Origin: Ileibacterium valens
GTDB taxonomy: Bacteria; Bacillota_I; Bacilli_A; Erysipelotrichales; Erysipelotrichaceae
NCBI RefSeq assembly: GCF_001945525.1
Contig: NZ_MPJW01000271.1
Span: 1 to 34,562, forward strand
Reading direction: 5' to 3'
Length of the DNA: 34,562 nucleotides
Shown: positions 23,363 through 32,060 of the stretch, one piece after another
How positions within the stretch are numbered: position 1 is the stretch's first letter
How the letters are laid out: the number at the start of each line of letters is the position of its first letter
Translations under genes and position numbers: made by a program
The notes under the pieces: model-generated
Database searches by the model: none
What the model saw: only the letters and a program-made list of their open reading frames with translations
What the model was told of the DNA's origin: nothing

Positions 23363-26119
23363 ATGAAACCAATTACTATTCTTGCTCCGGGTACTCTGCA
23401 TCTTCCTCTATACGCAAAGATGTATGAAATGCTCGGAAACACGACCAACATTCGCCTGTTAAGTCTGGATTCCTGGCTTCGCGAGCAGGTTGAATTTCCA
23501 ATTCAGAATAATCTTTCGCTCTTATATCAATACAGGAAGCAATTATCTTCATTATCTGCGGCGAATTCCTTTTTTGAATCGCGTGAAGACTACGACTTTT
23601 TAAGAGACTGTCTTGACTTTATGTCCAAATTTTTCCTGTATGAACTTTCGATAGAAGACCTTCCCCAGAATACAAAACGGGATAAGGATCTTCTTGAAGT
23701 CATTTCATTATTGAAGGACATCCCAAGAATCGAGCAGGCTTATGTTTCAACCGATTTTGAAAGGCTCGATCTGTCCGGTCTATGGATTCTCGATAAAAAT
23801 TATTCCATTGAAGAGATGAAGATTTTAGAGCGCTTAAAAAAAGGAGGCGCCAGAGTCTTAAAATCCATCGACGAAATTTCCGGATTCTCCATGGATGCAG
23901 CAAATCCGTCAAAAGATTTAAAAACCAATCCAGATAAGGATCCACTTTCAGAGAGCCTTCTACCCATCAACCGGTACTACTGGTCAACGAGCAATCCGCG
24001 CACTCAGATGGAAATCATTGCCGATACGATCATTACTGAAAACATGAGTGCGGAAGATATTTTTATTGTTTTAAGCCGGCCAGAAGATGCAAGTGTGCTT
24101 TCTCAGGTCTTTGAAGCCAGAAAAATCCCATTGACCTTAATGAGTGAACCAAGTATTTCACCTGTTCTATCCCAATGGAAAGCCGCTCTTTTATTTGTTG
24201 CTGACAAGTCCAGAGAAAATTTGATGAATCTGCTTAAGGAACTTTATCCGCAAACGAGTACTCAGTTAAGAAACTATATGGATCTCTTCCCGGAAGGTTC
24301 AGATCTTGAACATCTCGAGTATACGCCCAACCCGCTGATCAGTGAATTCGAATTTGAAAACATGCGGTCGATGGAACTTCAGATGCAGCCCTGGCTGCCC
24401 ATCTTTGAAAAAATGAAAACCTGGAAAGCCAACGATGCCACCATGCTGGATATTGGTGACTTGATTCAGAAAGCCAATCCCTCTCCCTCTGAAGATGACA
24501 TCCGCATTTTTGATGGAATCAGCCGGCTGTATGGCGATGTTCGAAGTGAAATTCATTCTGAACTGGATTTGCCGCTGCTCATCCGTCATCTGGATTCATT
24601 GTATCCAAACTCAGCGCTCTCAGAATGCACAGGAGTTCTGGCTGGAAGCAAAAAAGAGATTTCTCCATTACATAAAACCGTCTTCTATACGGGTGCAGAT
24701 GCGGCTCATTTTCCTGCCTTCTCAATGAATGGCGGAATTTTCGATGAAGCTTACATGCAGAAGATCAAAAAAGGATATCCTTCTCTTTCAGATCGCCTGT
24801 CATTGCAGCGAAATGCTCTGTTTCATTCCCTGGAAATCCCCAAAGAACTATATGTGATGGTTCCTCAGGCCGATTATGAGGGAAAAAGCAGCGATACGAG
24901 TTATGAGATGTTTACCTGGATGAATGCTCATCCTAAATTTCAGCACTGGAAAGATTCTTCCTGGTACATCAAACCGGACTTTTCCTTATCTGAAGAAATC
25001 AGCTCGCAGCTCTTTTTTCCGGAGAAGACTTTTAATGCCTCTCTTTCTTCACTCAACGCCTATGATATGTGTCCATTGAAGCACATGCTTCAGTACGGAC
25101 TCAAACTCAAAAAGCCTTATGTTCTTGAAGAGCGTCTGGAAGTCAAAGCTGAAATTTTAAAGGATGTCATCGAATCCTCCAATCTCTGGTATCAAAGACC
25201 CGTCTGGGCTTTATCAAAAGAAGAGGTTCGGTTTCTGGTTTCAAGACAGTTTGAATTTGCCCGTAAAGTCTTTAAGGATAAAACCGAAGCCCTGGAAATT
25301 CTTGAACTGGAATATGTTCAGAAAATTTTAGAAATGGTTCGGATTTTAAGACCCATCACCAAAAAACTCAACGCCAGTCTCATCCCCGATCAGGCGAAAA
25401 TAAAAATTTCTGAAAACAAGGATGGAATGCAAATGGATATTGAGGGCTTTGTCAACCGCAGTTCAAAAAACCGAACTCCATTTTTGTTAGTCAACCCGGA
25501 AAATGGAGAAACATCAGGCAGCTGTGAAATCACTCCTGATTCGGATCAGAATGACCGCTCTGCTTTTCATGAAGCAATGGCTGCCCTCGATGTGAGCCTT
25601 TCACAAAAACCCGTCCAGAATAAAGCCTTCAGCATCTCGATGGGACGGGGTAAAAAACCGGTTTGTGCCAATGAGTTTACTCATGAACAGCTCGATCAGG
25701 AATTTATTACTCAGTTTTTAAAAGATGCCATCAAAGGTCAGAATATGCCTGAAACGGATACCTTTGAAGGAGAAGTCATTCGCAAAAAGACGCCTTCCTA
25801 TGAAAAAACGGTGGAACAGGCCAGAAGCGCGGCCGATGATTTCATCAAGAGCCTTTCCCATGGCTGTGTTCTTCCGCTGCATAAAGCCAATGCCTGTAAA
25901 TTCTGCGCTTTTAAAAGCATCTGCCGAAATGGATCACAGGAAAGAACTCAGGAATCCACCAGACAGGCATTTGCCGAATACGATCGAAAAAACGAACTCG
26001 CCGCTAAAAAAGCAGCCAAAGCAGATCATAGGCATCCAGTCGAAGCCTCTGATCACGAAGATCAGGACTTAAATGAAACAGAAAGGGTGAACAGGATCGA
26101 TGCCAGTCCAGTTATCTGA
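23363..26119 (+). CDS. addB: AddB subunit of the AddAB helicase-nuclease, nuclease site degenerate
   Basis: A 918-residue AddB protein; ATG 23363 is preferred over 23357 because GAGG lies seven bases upstream. The family is usually near 1150 residues. The N-terminus lacks a Walker A motif (ILAPGTLHLPLYA), as in RexB-like forms. Iron-sulphur cysteines are kept: Cys570 in YDMCPLKHML and Cys845-x2-Cys848-x5-Cys854. The nuclease motifs, however, are altered: GRIDR is GFVNR with Asn698, and the D-Y-K of IDYKSG is N-P-E (Asn711, Glu713). QLxxY is also unrecognisable. Nuclease activity of this subunit is therefore probably lost. It overlaps addA by 20 bases. Confidence 0.85.
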   Translation: MKPITILAPGTLHLPLYAKMYEMLGNTTNIRLLSLDSWLREQVEFPIQNNLSLLYQYRKQLSSLSAANSFFESREDYDFLRDCLDFMSKFFLYELSIEDLPQNTKRDKDLLEVISLLKDIPRIEQAYVSTDFERLDLSGLWILDKNYSIEEMKILERLKKGGARVLKSIDEISGFSMDAANPSKDLKTNPDKDPLSESLLPINRYYWSTSNPRTQMEIIADTIITENMSAEDIFIVLSRPEDASVLSQVFEARKIPLTLMSEPSISPVLSQWKAALLFVADKSRENLMNLLKELYPQTSTQLRNYMDLFPEGSDLEHLEYTPNPLISEFEFENMRSMELQMQPWLPIFEKMKTWKANDATMLDIGDLIQKANPSPSEDDIRIFDGISRLYGDVRSEIHSELDLPLLIRHLDSLYPNSALSECTGVLAGSKKEISPLHKTVFYTGADAAHFPAFSMNGGIFDEAYMQKIKKGYPSLSDRLSLQRNALFHSLEIPKELYVMVPQADYEGKSSDTSYEMFTWMNAHPKFQHWKDSSWYIKPDFSLSEEISSQLFFPEKTFNASLSSLNAYDMCPLKHMLQYGLKLKKPYVLEERLEVKAEILKDVIESSNLWYQRPVWALSKEEVRFLVSRQFEFARKVFKDKTEALEILELEYVQKILEMVRILRPITKKLNASLIPDQAKIKISENKDGMQMDIEGFVNRSSKNRTPFLLVNPENGETSGSCEITPDSDQNDRSAFHEAMAALDVSLSQKPVQNKAFSISMGRGKKPVCANEFTHEQLDQEFITQFLKDAIKGQNMPETDTFEGEVIRKKTPSYEKTVEQARSAADDFIKSLSHGCVLPLHKANACKFCAFKSICRNGSQERTQESTRQAFAEYDRKNELAAKKAAKADHRHPVEASDHEDQDLNETERVNRIDASPVI

Positions 26120-29100
26120 AGTCCAAAAACGAATCGTCGATGAACGTGGCAAAAACATTCTCGTTTCTGCCAGCGCCGGAAGCGGAAAAACGACCGTTCT
26201 GGTTGAGCGGCTGATCAAGCAGGTCATCATAGACCGCATTCCGGTCTCTGATATTCTGGCGATGACCTTTACTGAAGATGCAGCCAGAGAAATGATCATT
26301 CGTCTGAAGCAGCGCCTGCAGATGGAAGATGTAAATGATTCATATATTCAAAACCAGCTTTCACTGCTTGAGACGGCATCCATCTCAACCATTCATGGAT
26401 TCTGCCTGAACATCCTTCAGCAGTTTTATTATCGTTTAAACCTTCCTTATTCCATGATCCAGAAAGTCGATAATGATATTCTGGCCCAGCAGGCAAGAAC
26501 GAGAGCTTATGACCGGCTGCTTAAAAACGTGAATCCTTCTTCTTATGCCGCGCTGAAGATCTACATGGAATCATGCAAAAAAAATGAAAACGACTTGCAG
26601 CTGCTTATTTTACATCTGCTTGAAATTGCACAATCAAAACCGGACCCGGACGCCTGGCTTTCCATGTGTACGCTGGGCATGGAAGATGAAAAAGTGGAAA
26701 AAAGCTTTCTGGACTATTTCAGACTGCGGATTCTTGCTTTAAGGGAAATCTTTGAGCAGATGAGAGAAAATGTCGAAAATCTCTCCTTTCCCAAAGCTCA
26801 GAGCAAGGATGAATGGTCCTTACTGTTTGAAGAAAAAGCCCGCTGCATGAATCAGTGCCTGAAGGATATCGATGATCTGAATTATCCAAAATTCAGACGG
26901 GATTTTTTAAACTATATTTCCGGAACCGGAAAATTCACGCCAACCATCGCCAAACAGTCCTTTAAAAATCTTTGCGATGACTACAAGGCGCTGCAGGCGG
27001 TTGTAGCAGAGCATCTGTTTCTGGAAGAAGACTATCAACAAGCGCAGCAGCAGATTCGTCCTTTGCAGAGTACGCTTGTCGAAATGGCCAGAACTCTGAA
27101 GGATTACTATCAGGAAGAAAAGCGAAAGATGGGATTTATCGACTTTTCCGATATGGAACAGTTTGCCTATCAGATTTTATCGATGGAAGATATCGCAAAT
27201 GAAATCCGCGAACAGTATCAGGTCATCCTGGTTGATGAATATCAGGATACCAACGATCTGCAGGAAGCGATTATCTCTTCCATTGCCCGCAAGAACAATG
27301 TCTTTCGAGTCGGAGATCTCAAGCAGTCCATTTATGGCTTTCGTCAGGCCAGACCCGAACTGATGAAAGGCTTTATGGACCATCCAGATGCCAACTCCGA
27401 AGTCATCTATATGGATGAAAATTATCGTTCCAAGGACGCGTTGATCGAATTTTCCAACCTGTTCTTTAAGACGCTGATGAATGCGCCAGGCTGCAAGCCT
27501 CAGTTTTCAGATGAAGACGCCGCAAAAACAGGAAGTGAATCTCAGAAATCAGGGGTGCAGAAACCAGTTCGTTTTTTGTTTTCACAATATGCCAAAAGCG
27601 ATTCGGATGATGAAGAATCTGAAGAAGGAACTAAATCAAAAGGGCCAAACCTGGTTGAAGCGCGTTCCTTACACAAGAAAAATCGTTTTGACTGGATCGC
27701 AAAAGACATTCAGAAAAAGATTGAAGAAGGCTATTCCTATCGGGATATCGCCATCTTAAGCCGGACAAGCAGCAACCATCAGGAAATCAGAGATGTTCTT
27801 GAAACCTGGTCCATCCCATCCATATCCCGTTTAAAATCCGGATTCTATACCAATCAGGCCATTCAGATTATCCTGTCCGCTTTGCGGATTCTGAAAAATC
27901 CAAATGATGATATCGCCTTAATGGCTGTGCTTTGTTCACCGATTGGCAAGCAAAGACAATCCACAGTCGTAAAAGCAAGCCTGAACCGGGATGAGAGTCA
28001 GTCTTTGTATAACGCCTTGCGCTTTCATCCAATGATGAAGTTTTATGATGAAATGAGCACCTGGAAAAAACTTTCCCTGTCTGCCATTTTACGAAAACTC
28101 TATGCCTGGAATGATTTCTATTACAATTTTACGACGGAGCAGGATAAGACCAACCTGGATCTGTTACTGGAAAAAGCCTCCAAAGCGCAGTCGAGTATGG
28201 ATCTGGATGAATTTTTAGAACAGTCATCTCTTGAATCGGATTTCAATAAGACCGGTGAAGCCATCCCCTTTGGCCGTGAAGATGATGTAGTAAAAATTTC
28301 TACGATTCATTCAAGTAAAGGTCTGCAGTACAAGATTGTTTATCTTCTTTCAGATGACCGTGATTCCGATTTAGGAAGCAATGATCCAATTTTAATCGAC
28401 AGTGATTTAGGCCTGTCCTTTCATTCACTCAACGAGAACTGTCATGCTCTGAGTCCGACCAAATCCAGACTGGCTTTTCAGACCCGGCGTTTTCTTGAAG
28501 ATCAGCAGGAAAAAATGCGGCTTTTGTATGTCGCCGCCACCCGGGCTGAAGAAGAACTGATTTTTGTCGACAGCATTAAGGCGCTTGAGGACTATGAAGA
28601 ACCTTTAAGTATTCGCACCCTGTTAAATAAGAAGGGATTCAGCGGCTGGCTGCTCAATACGGCTTATGAAAACAGAAACAACCCGAAATTCAAGCTCGAA
28701 TACGATGAAGTCGATCAGATTGTTCAACGACCGGTTGCCAAATCAAAGAAGTATTTTCGCAAGGAGCTGGCCGTTTACAACAAGCCAGTCAAAGCGATTA
28801 CTTCTTCGACAGCCTCCGGAGCTAAAGCCAATCGAACCTGGAATCCGATCAGCTTTACTTCTTCAGCCAATATGGAGCGCGGAACCCTGTTTCATGAACT
28901 GGCCGCCAGGCTTTCCTATCCATATTTAAAAGAAGAATTCCTTGGCGAGGCGAAAAAAGCTGGATTTAATCTCGATGAAAATGATGCCAGACAGTTTTTG
29001 CAGCTGAATCATTCAGCTGAATTCAAAAAGTGGATGAATGGCAAACATCAATTTGAACTTCCTTATTCAGTCAATGAAAACGGGGCCTATGTTCATGGCT

Positions 29101-29375
29101 TTATGGACTTTGTCGCCTTTGATCAGGATACGATTCATATTGTTGACTTTAAAACCGACTCGGCCTTTGATATGGAATCCTTAGGAAGAAAGTACATCAA
29201 CCAGTTATCTACCTATGAGCAGGCCATGGCTCAGATCTATCCGGATAAAAAGGTTAGAACCTATATTTACTCCTTCCATTTAAGTGAGCTCGGTGAACTG
29301 CAGCCACAGAAAAATCTTCCATCCCAAACAAAGGAAGATTCTAAAAAGTCAGCTCCCTCAAAACGAAAAGCCTGA
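26100..29375 (+). CDS. addA: AddA helicase-nuclease
   Basis: A 1091-residue UvrD-like helicase with a C-terminal nuclease. Walker A is ASAGSGKTT (residues 24-32). Other helicase motifs are TFTEDAAREM, STIHGFC, Walker B VILVDEYQDTNDLQ, GDLKQSIYGFRQA, STIHSSKGLQYKIVYL and RLLYVAATRAEEEL. The nuclease keeps its catalytic set: GFMD (Asp1003), DFK (Asp1016, Lys1018) and QLSTY (Gln1035, Tyr1039). With AddB it resects double-strand breaks and loads RecA. It is about 140 residues shorter than Bacillus AddA. A lysine-rich tail ends the protein. AddA alone may therefore carry the complex's nuclease. Confidence 0.95.
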   Translation: MPVQLSEVQKRIVDERGKNILVSASAGSGKTTVLVERLIKQVIIDRIPVSDILAMTFTEDAAREMIIRLKQRLQMEDVNDSYIQNQLSLLETASISTIHGFCLNILQQFYYRLNLPYSMIQKVDNDILAQQARTRAYDRLLKNVNPSSYAALKIYMESCKKNENDLQLLILHLLEIAQSKPDPDAWLSMCTLGMEDEKVEKSFLDYFRLRILALREIFEQMRENVENLSFPKAQSKDEWSLLFEEKARCMNQCLKDIDDLNYPKFRRDFLNYISGTGKFTPTIAKQSFKNLCDDYKALQAVVAEHLFLEEDYQQAQQQIRPLQSTLVEMARTLKDYYQEEKRKMGFIDFSDMEQFAYQILSMEDIANEIREQYQVILVDEYQDTNDLQEAIISSIARKNNVFRVGDLKQSIYGFRQARPELMKGFMDHPDANSEVIYMDENYRSKDALIEFSNLFFKTLMNAPGCKPQFSDEDAAKTGSESQKSGVQKPVRFLFSQYAKSDSDDEESEEGTKSKGPNLVEARSLHKKNRFDWIAKDIQKKIEEGYSYRDIAILSRTSSNHQEIRDVLETWSIPSISRLKSGFYTNQAIQIILSALRILKNPNDDIALMAVLCSPIGKQRQSTVVKASLNRDESQSLYNALRFHPMMKFYDEMSTWKKLSLSAILRKLYAWNDFYYNFTTEQDKTNLDLLLEKASKAQSSMDLDEFLEQSSLESDFNKTGEAIPFGREDDVVKISTIHSSKGLQYKIVYLLSDDRDSDLGSNDPILIDSDLGLSFHSLNENCHALSPTKSRLAFQTRRFLEDQQEKMRLLYVAATRAEEELIFVDSIKALEDYEEPLSIRTLLNKKGFSGWLLNTAYENRNNPKFKLEYDEVDQIVQRPVAKSKKYFRKELAVYNKPVKAITSSTASGAKANRTWNPISFTSSANMERGTLFHELAARLSYPYLKEEFLGEAKKAGFNLDENDARQFLQLNHSAEFKKWMNGKHQFELPYSVNENGAYVHGFMDFVAFDQDTIHIVDFKTDSAFDMESLGRKYINQLSTYEQAMAQIYPDKKVRTYIYSFHLSELGELQPQKNLPSQTKEDSKKSAPSKRKA

Positions 29376-29455
29376 TCCTTTCTTCTTATTCAAAATGGCT
29401 TTTAAACCGGATTAATACGACTTACAGCCTTATGGATTGAAATCAGACATTAAAA

Positions 29456-29500
29456 CGGCGCGAATCTTCTTATGAAGAATCACGCCGCTTTTCTTTTGGT
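29456..29500 (+). terminator. Terminator of addBA, possibly bidirectional
   Basis: A 14-base stem with two mismatches (outer CGGCG/CGCCG, inner TCTTC/GAAGA) and a TTAT loop, followed by TTTTCTTTT. A short A-run precedes it, so it may also stop the leftward anti-sigma transcript from the other side. Confidence 0.82.
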
Positions 29501-29586
29501 TTATTAGGCTAATCAAACTGTTGAATGGTTGATTGTTAATCGTTTAGATTATTCGCAATTCCCATTCAGTCTCCTTTAGTTCTATT

Positions 29587-29615
29587 TTGTTATTTCTTAT
29601 ATTGTTATTTCTTAT
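29587..29615. repeat. 15-base tandem duplication over the anti-sigma stop codon
   Basis: TTGTTATTTCTTAT occurs at 29587-29600 and 29602-29615. The second copy includes the stop codon of the leftward gene (29605-29607), so the last codons have been copied just past the stop. Confidence 0.8.
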
Positions 29616-30120
29616 CTTCGGCTTCTGAAGAAACTTCATTATCCGTATAGGAAACGCTTCCTGAGCCATCTCCTTCAAGAGTCATTTCCGTTTTGTCATC
29701 ATCGATACTCAACTGCAGATCATTTTGAGTCTCTGGATCTTCAATGGTCAGTGAATATTCTGAACCATCGTCATTTTTGAGCTGGTCAGAATAATACTTT
29801 GTTCCATCTTCGTTTTTGTATTCCTGTAAATCAAGCTTTTCATTTTCACCATTGATTCGAATAATAATAATGGTGTGAATGACTCCCGTACCGGTAGCCG
29901 CATAAACCAGACCATCTGCAGCCGGTACGATGATAGCCGCAGCTAGTAATCCAGCCGCGATCATCTTCCCCGTTCTTTTTTTCTGTTTGTTTGTGAATTC
30001 GTTTTTCATGAGGATTTCCTTTCTCAGAGAGGATGGAACCTGAATGGTATTCAGGGCCTCAAAGCAGGAATCTATAGACTGAATTTCATCAGGAATAATT
30101 TGATTTTCGTTCTTATTCAT
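29605..30120 (-). CDS. Probable membrane anti-sigma factor of the adjacent ECF sigma
   Basis: A 171-residue single-pass protein. Residues 1-50 are cytoplasmic and polar, one helix spans about 53-75 (MIAAGLLAAAIIVPAADG), and the external part is very acidic with DKTEMTLEGDGSGSVS and a Glu/Ser tail. No zinc HxxxCxxC anti-sigma motif is seen, so it is closer to DUF4179-type anti-sigma proteins in arrangement. Assignment rests mainly on context: its start overlaps the sigma gene's end by eight bases. AAGGA lies ten bases from the ATG. Confidence 0.65.
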   Translation of the reverse strand: MNKNENQIIPDEIQSIDSCFEALNTIQVPSSLRKEILMKNEFTNKQKKRTGKMIAAGLLAAAIIVPAADGLVYAATGTGVIHTIIIIRINGENEKLDLQEYKNEDGTKYYSDQLKNDDGSEYSLTIEDPETQNDLQLSIDDDKTEMTLEGDGSGSVSYTDNEVSSEAEDKK

Positions 30121-30601
30121 GGTTTGTTTTTCCTTCTGTCAGTTTGGTTTTCAGCTTTTTTCTAATTCTTAGCAACCGCATCGATACAGCCCCTGGACTC
30201 ATATTCAAAAGACTGCCAATTTCTTTTTGGTCATAATCCTGCCAGTAGTAAAGCAAGAGTATGGCTCGGTCAGTTTTGCTTAATCCTTGTATCAGATCTC
30301 TTAAATAGAGCAGGATCGGATCCTGTGGTTTGACTTCCGGTTCCATCCAGTCTTCCTGACTGAAGACATTCTTTCGCCAGAATGAACGCAGAAGACTTCT
30401 CGATTCATTCGCCGTACATTTCAAAAGCCAGTTCTTCAGATGTCTGGATGTTTCAAATTCTTTTTCTGTTTTTGTCAGACGTATAAATACAACCTGAGAA
30501 ATGTCTGCCGCATCGGCTTCATTGCCAGTAATCGAACACGCTAACCGGTATATGTCATCAAGATATGCTAAGACTGCCGACTCATATTCCTTTTCTTCCA
30601 T
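30113..30601 (-). CDS. ECF-type RNA polymerase sigma factor
   Basis: A 162-residue sigma-70 family protein with only regions 2 and 4. Region 2 includes YRLACSITGNEADAADISQV and HLKNWLLKCTANE. Region 4 has LSKTDRAILLLYYWQDYDQK, then EIGSLLNMSPGAVSMRLLRI, a typical helix-turn-helix. It is co-transcribed with its probable anti-sigma partner. The ribosome site is weak. I could not find a clear ECF promoter pair upstream, so autoregulation is not shown. Confidence 0.9.
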   Translation of the reverse strand: MEEKEYESAVLAYLDDIYRLACSITGNEADAADISQVVFIRLTKTEKEFETSRHLKNWLLKCTANESRSLLRSFWRKNVFSQEDWMEPEVKPQDPILLYLRDLIQGLSKTDRAILLLYYWQDYDQKEIGSLLNMSPGAVSMRLLRIRKKLKTKLTEGKTNHE

Positions 30602-30994
30602 TCCATCGACTCATTTCTAATGTTTGCACCTGAATGAACTCTGGTTCTTCAGGCGTGATACTGCAAGGAAAGATCTTTCACTTACATTACGTTTGAAACG
30701 GACAAAAAATCACAATCAATTTCCAATATTTCGTTTTTTCTTTCGATCTTCAGCTCGTTTCCAACTTTTCAATTAGAAAACCAACCGTAAAAAAACGCCA
30801 ATCAGAGCAGATCTTTTCACGTTCTGATTGGCGTATTTAATTTCTTATCGTATTTTTTTAATACCAGTTCCTGTTTACGCATGATTAATTGCAGGTCATT
30901 TTCAATTGGATCGCTTTATTTCAGACAAACTGTACTTTCATACAAAATGAACTGGCGTATGGGAGTTTTTTTCAAATCCCTGAAAATGCAGATT
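30602..30994. other. Gap between YitT copy 2 and the ECF sigma gene
   Basis: It holds the YitT terminator at 30788-30834 and, near the sigma gene, an 11-base palindrome CGTTTGAAACG (30690-30700). The palindrome resembles a -35-like GAAAC element only in part. The rest is AT-rich with no gene; plus-strand frames here are shadows of the neighbouring YitT gene. Confidence 0.45.
30788..30834 (-). terminator. Terminator of YitT copy 2
   Basis: ACGCCAATCAGA (30795-30806) pairs perfectly with TCTGATTGGCGT (30823-30834). On the minus strand a run of T follows (30794-30789). It lies about 160 bases past the YitT stop and before the sigma promoter region. Confidence 0.88.
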
Positions 30995-31903
30995 TCAGGC
31001 AGCCGATTTTGCCGCTTCTTTTTTCTGATTGGCTTTTTTCAGATCAGAATACTTTGCCGGATAAAAGCCGGTTCCACGAACCTGGCGGACATTGGAGATG
31101 ACCACAAAGGCATCAGGATCAATATCAAAAACCGCTTTCTGCATTGATGCAAGATCCTTCTTTCTGAAAATGGAATGAACGGCATACCCTTCCTGTTTGA
31201 GATAACCGGATTTGACATGGATCAGACTGGCTCCTTTATCCTGATCATGAAGAATGCATTCAAGAACTTCTTCAGATTTTGGTGTATAAACCAGCATTTC
31301 CACGGCATGCTTCCCGCTTGAAAGAATCTGATTCATGGTCACATAGGTTAATGCCATATAAATTACGCCATATGAAATGCTTAAAATACTGGCCTGTGAA
31401 ATCTGCAAAACCAATAAAACGACATCCATAGCCCACATGGTGGCAGAAACCGGAAGTCCGAATTTCTTTTCAAGAATAATTGGAGGAATATCTAACCCAC
31501 CGGAGCTCGCATCCGCCTGAAGGATCATTCCCAGACCACATCCCATTAAGACACCAGCCAGAATCGCATAAAGCATCGGTTCATTTCCATCAAAAGCCTG
31601 GCCAAGCCCTGCAGTCAGGTTAAAAAAGATTGGATAAACAATAGCTGAGATGAGTGTACGTCCGGCAAATTTGATACCCAGGCAGAGCAGTCCAAGAATA
31701 AAGCAGATCCAGCTGATTGAAGTCACCGCAAGCGGATATGGAATGTTCAGAAAATGGTTCAGAACCAAAGCCAGGCCCGTTGATCCTCCGGAAATAAAGT
31801 TTCCTGGAATAATGAAAGCATTCACCGCTGCCGCAATTAAAAAGTTTCCAGCCAGTACCGGCAGCAATTGAATCAGTGTTTTCTTTACATCCATTTTCTT
31901 CAT
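30995..31903 (-). CDS. YitT-family membrane protein (DUF161/DUF2179), copy 2
   Basis: A 302-residue paralogue of the 18265-19143 product: same plan of about five or six helices (GNFLIAAAVNAFIIPGNFIS, GCGLGMILQADASSGGLDIP) and a C-terminal DUF2179 domain ending DAFVVISNVRQVRGTGF. A lysine/alanine-rich tail follows. AAGGAGG lies seven bases before the ATG. Family function is unknown. The gene is divergent from a Crp/Fnr regulator, with an FNR-like box in the shared upstream region, suggesting control by it. Confidence 0.9.
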   Translation of the reverse strand: MKKMDVKKTLIQLLPVLAGNFLIAAAVNAFIIPGNFISGGSTGLALVLNHFLNIPYPLAVTSISWICFILGLLCLGIKFAGRTLISAIVYPIFFNLTAGLGQAFDGNEPMLYAILAGVLMGCGLGMILQADASSGGLDIPPIILEKKFGLPVSATMWAMDVVLLVLQISQASILSISYGVIYMALTYVTMNQILSSGKHAVEMLVYTPKSEEVLECILHDQDKGASLIHVKSGYLKQEGYAVHSIFRKKDLASMQKAVFDIDPDAFVVISNVRQVRGTGFYPAKYSDLKKANQKKEAAKSAA

Positions 31904-31952
31904 ACAAATTCCTCCTTCTTCAGTTTTTCAGAATTCCTTCTTTGATTTTCCT

Positions 31953-32003
31953 GTTGGCATTTACAGATCTTTGATAGGTATCAATGTTTATCGATCTGCC
32001 AAC
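31953..32003. promoter_or_regulatory. FNR/CRP-like box inside a larger inverted repeat
   Basis: TTGATAGGTATCAA at 31971-31984 is a perfect TTGAT-N4-ATCAA, the textbook FNR consensus. It is enclosed by GTTGGCA (31953-31959) and TGCCAAC (31997-32003), nearly concentric. It lies between the divergent YitT copy 2 and Crp/Fnr genes. A TATAAA at 32012-32017 could be the -10 box of the regulator; the FNR box centre would then lie roughly 40-47 bases upstream of its start of transcription. Confidence 0.6.
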
Positions 32004-32060
32004 GAGGACAGTATAAAAAGAGTGATTTAAAAAGAATGTTGTCCAGGCTACAATTCAGAT

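Noticed and set aside
23700-24589. Minus-strand frames inside addB
   Set aside because: They are shadows of addB and contain no motifs.
30602-30790. Autoregulatory ECF promoter upstream of the sigma gene
   Set aside because: GGAAAC and GAAAC-like pieces occur, but none is followed at 15-17 bases by a CGT-type -10 element on the correct strand.
30881-31147. Plus-strand frames overlapping the end of YitT copy 2
   Set aside because: They run antisense into a conserved membrane protein gene and lack ribosome sites.
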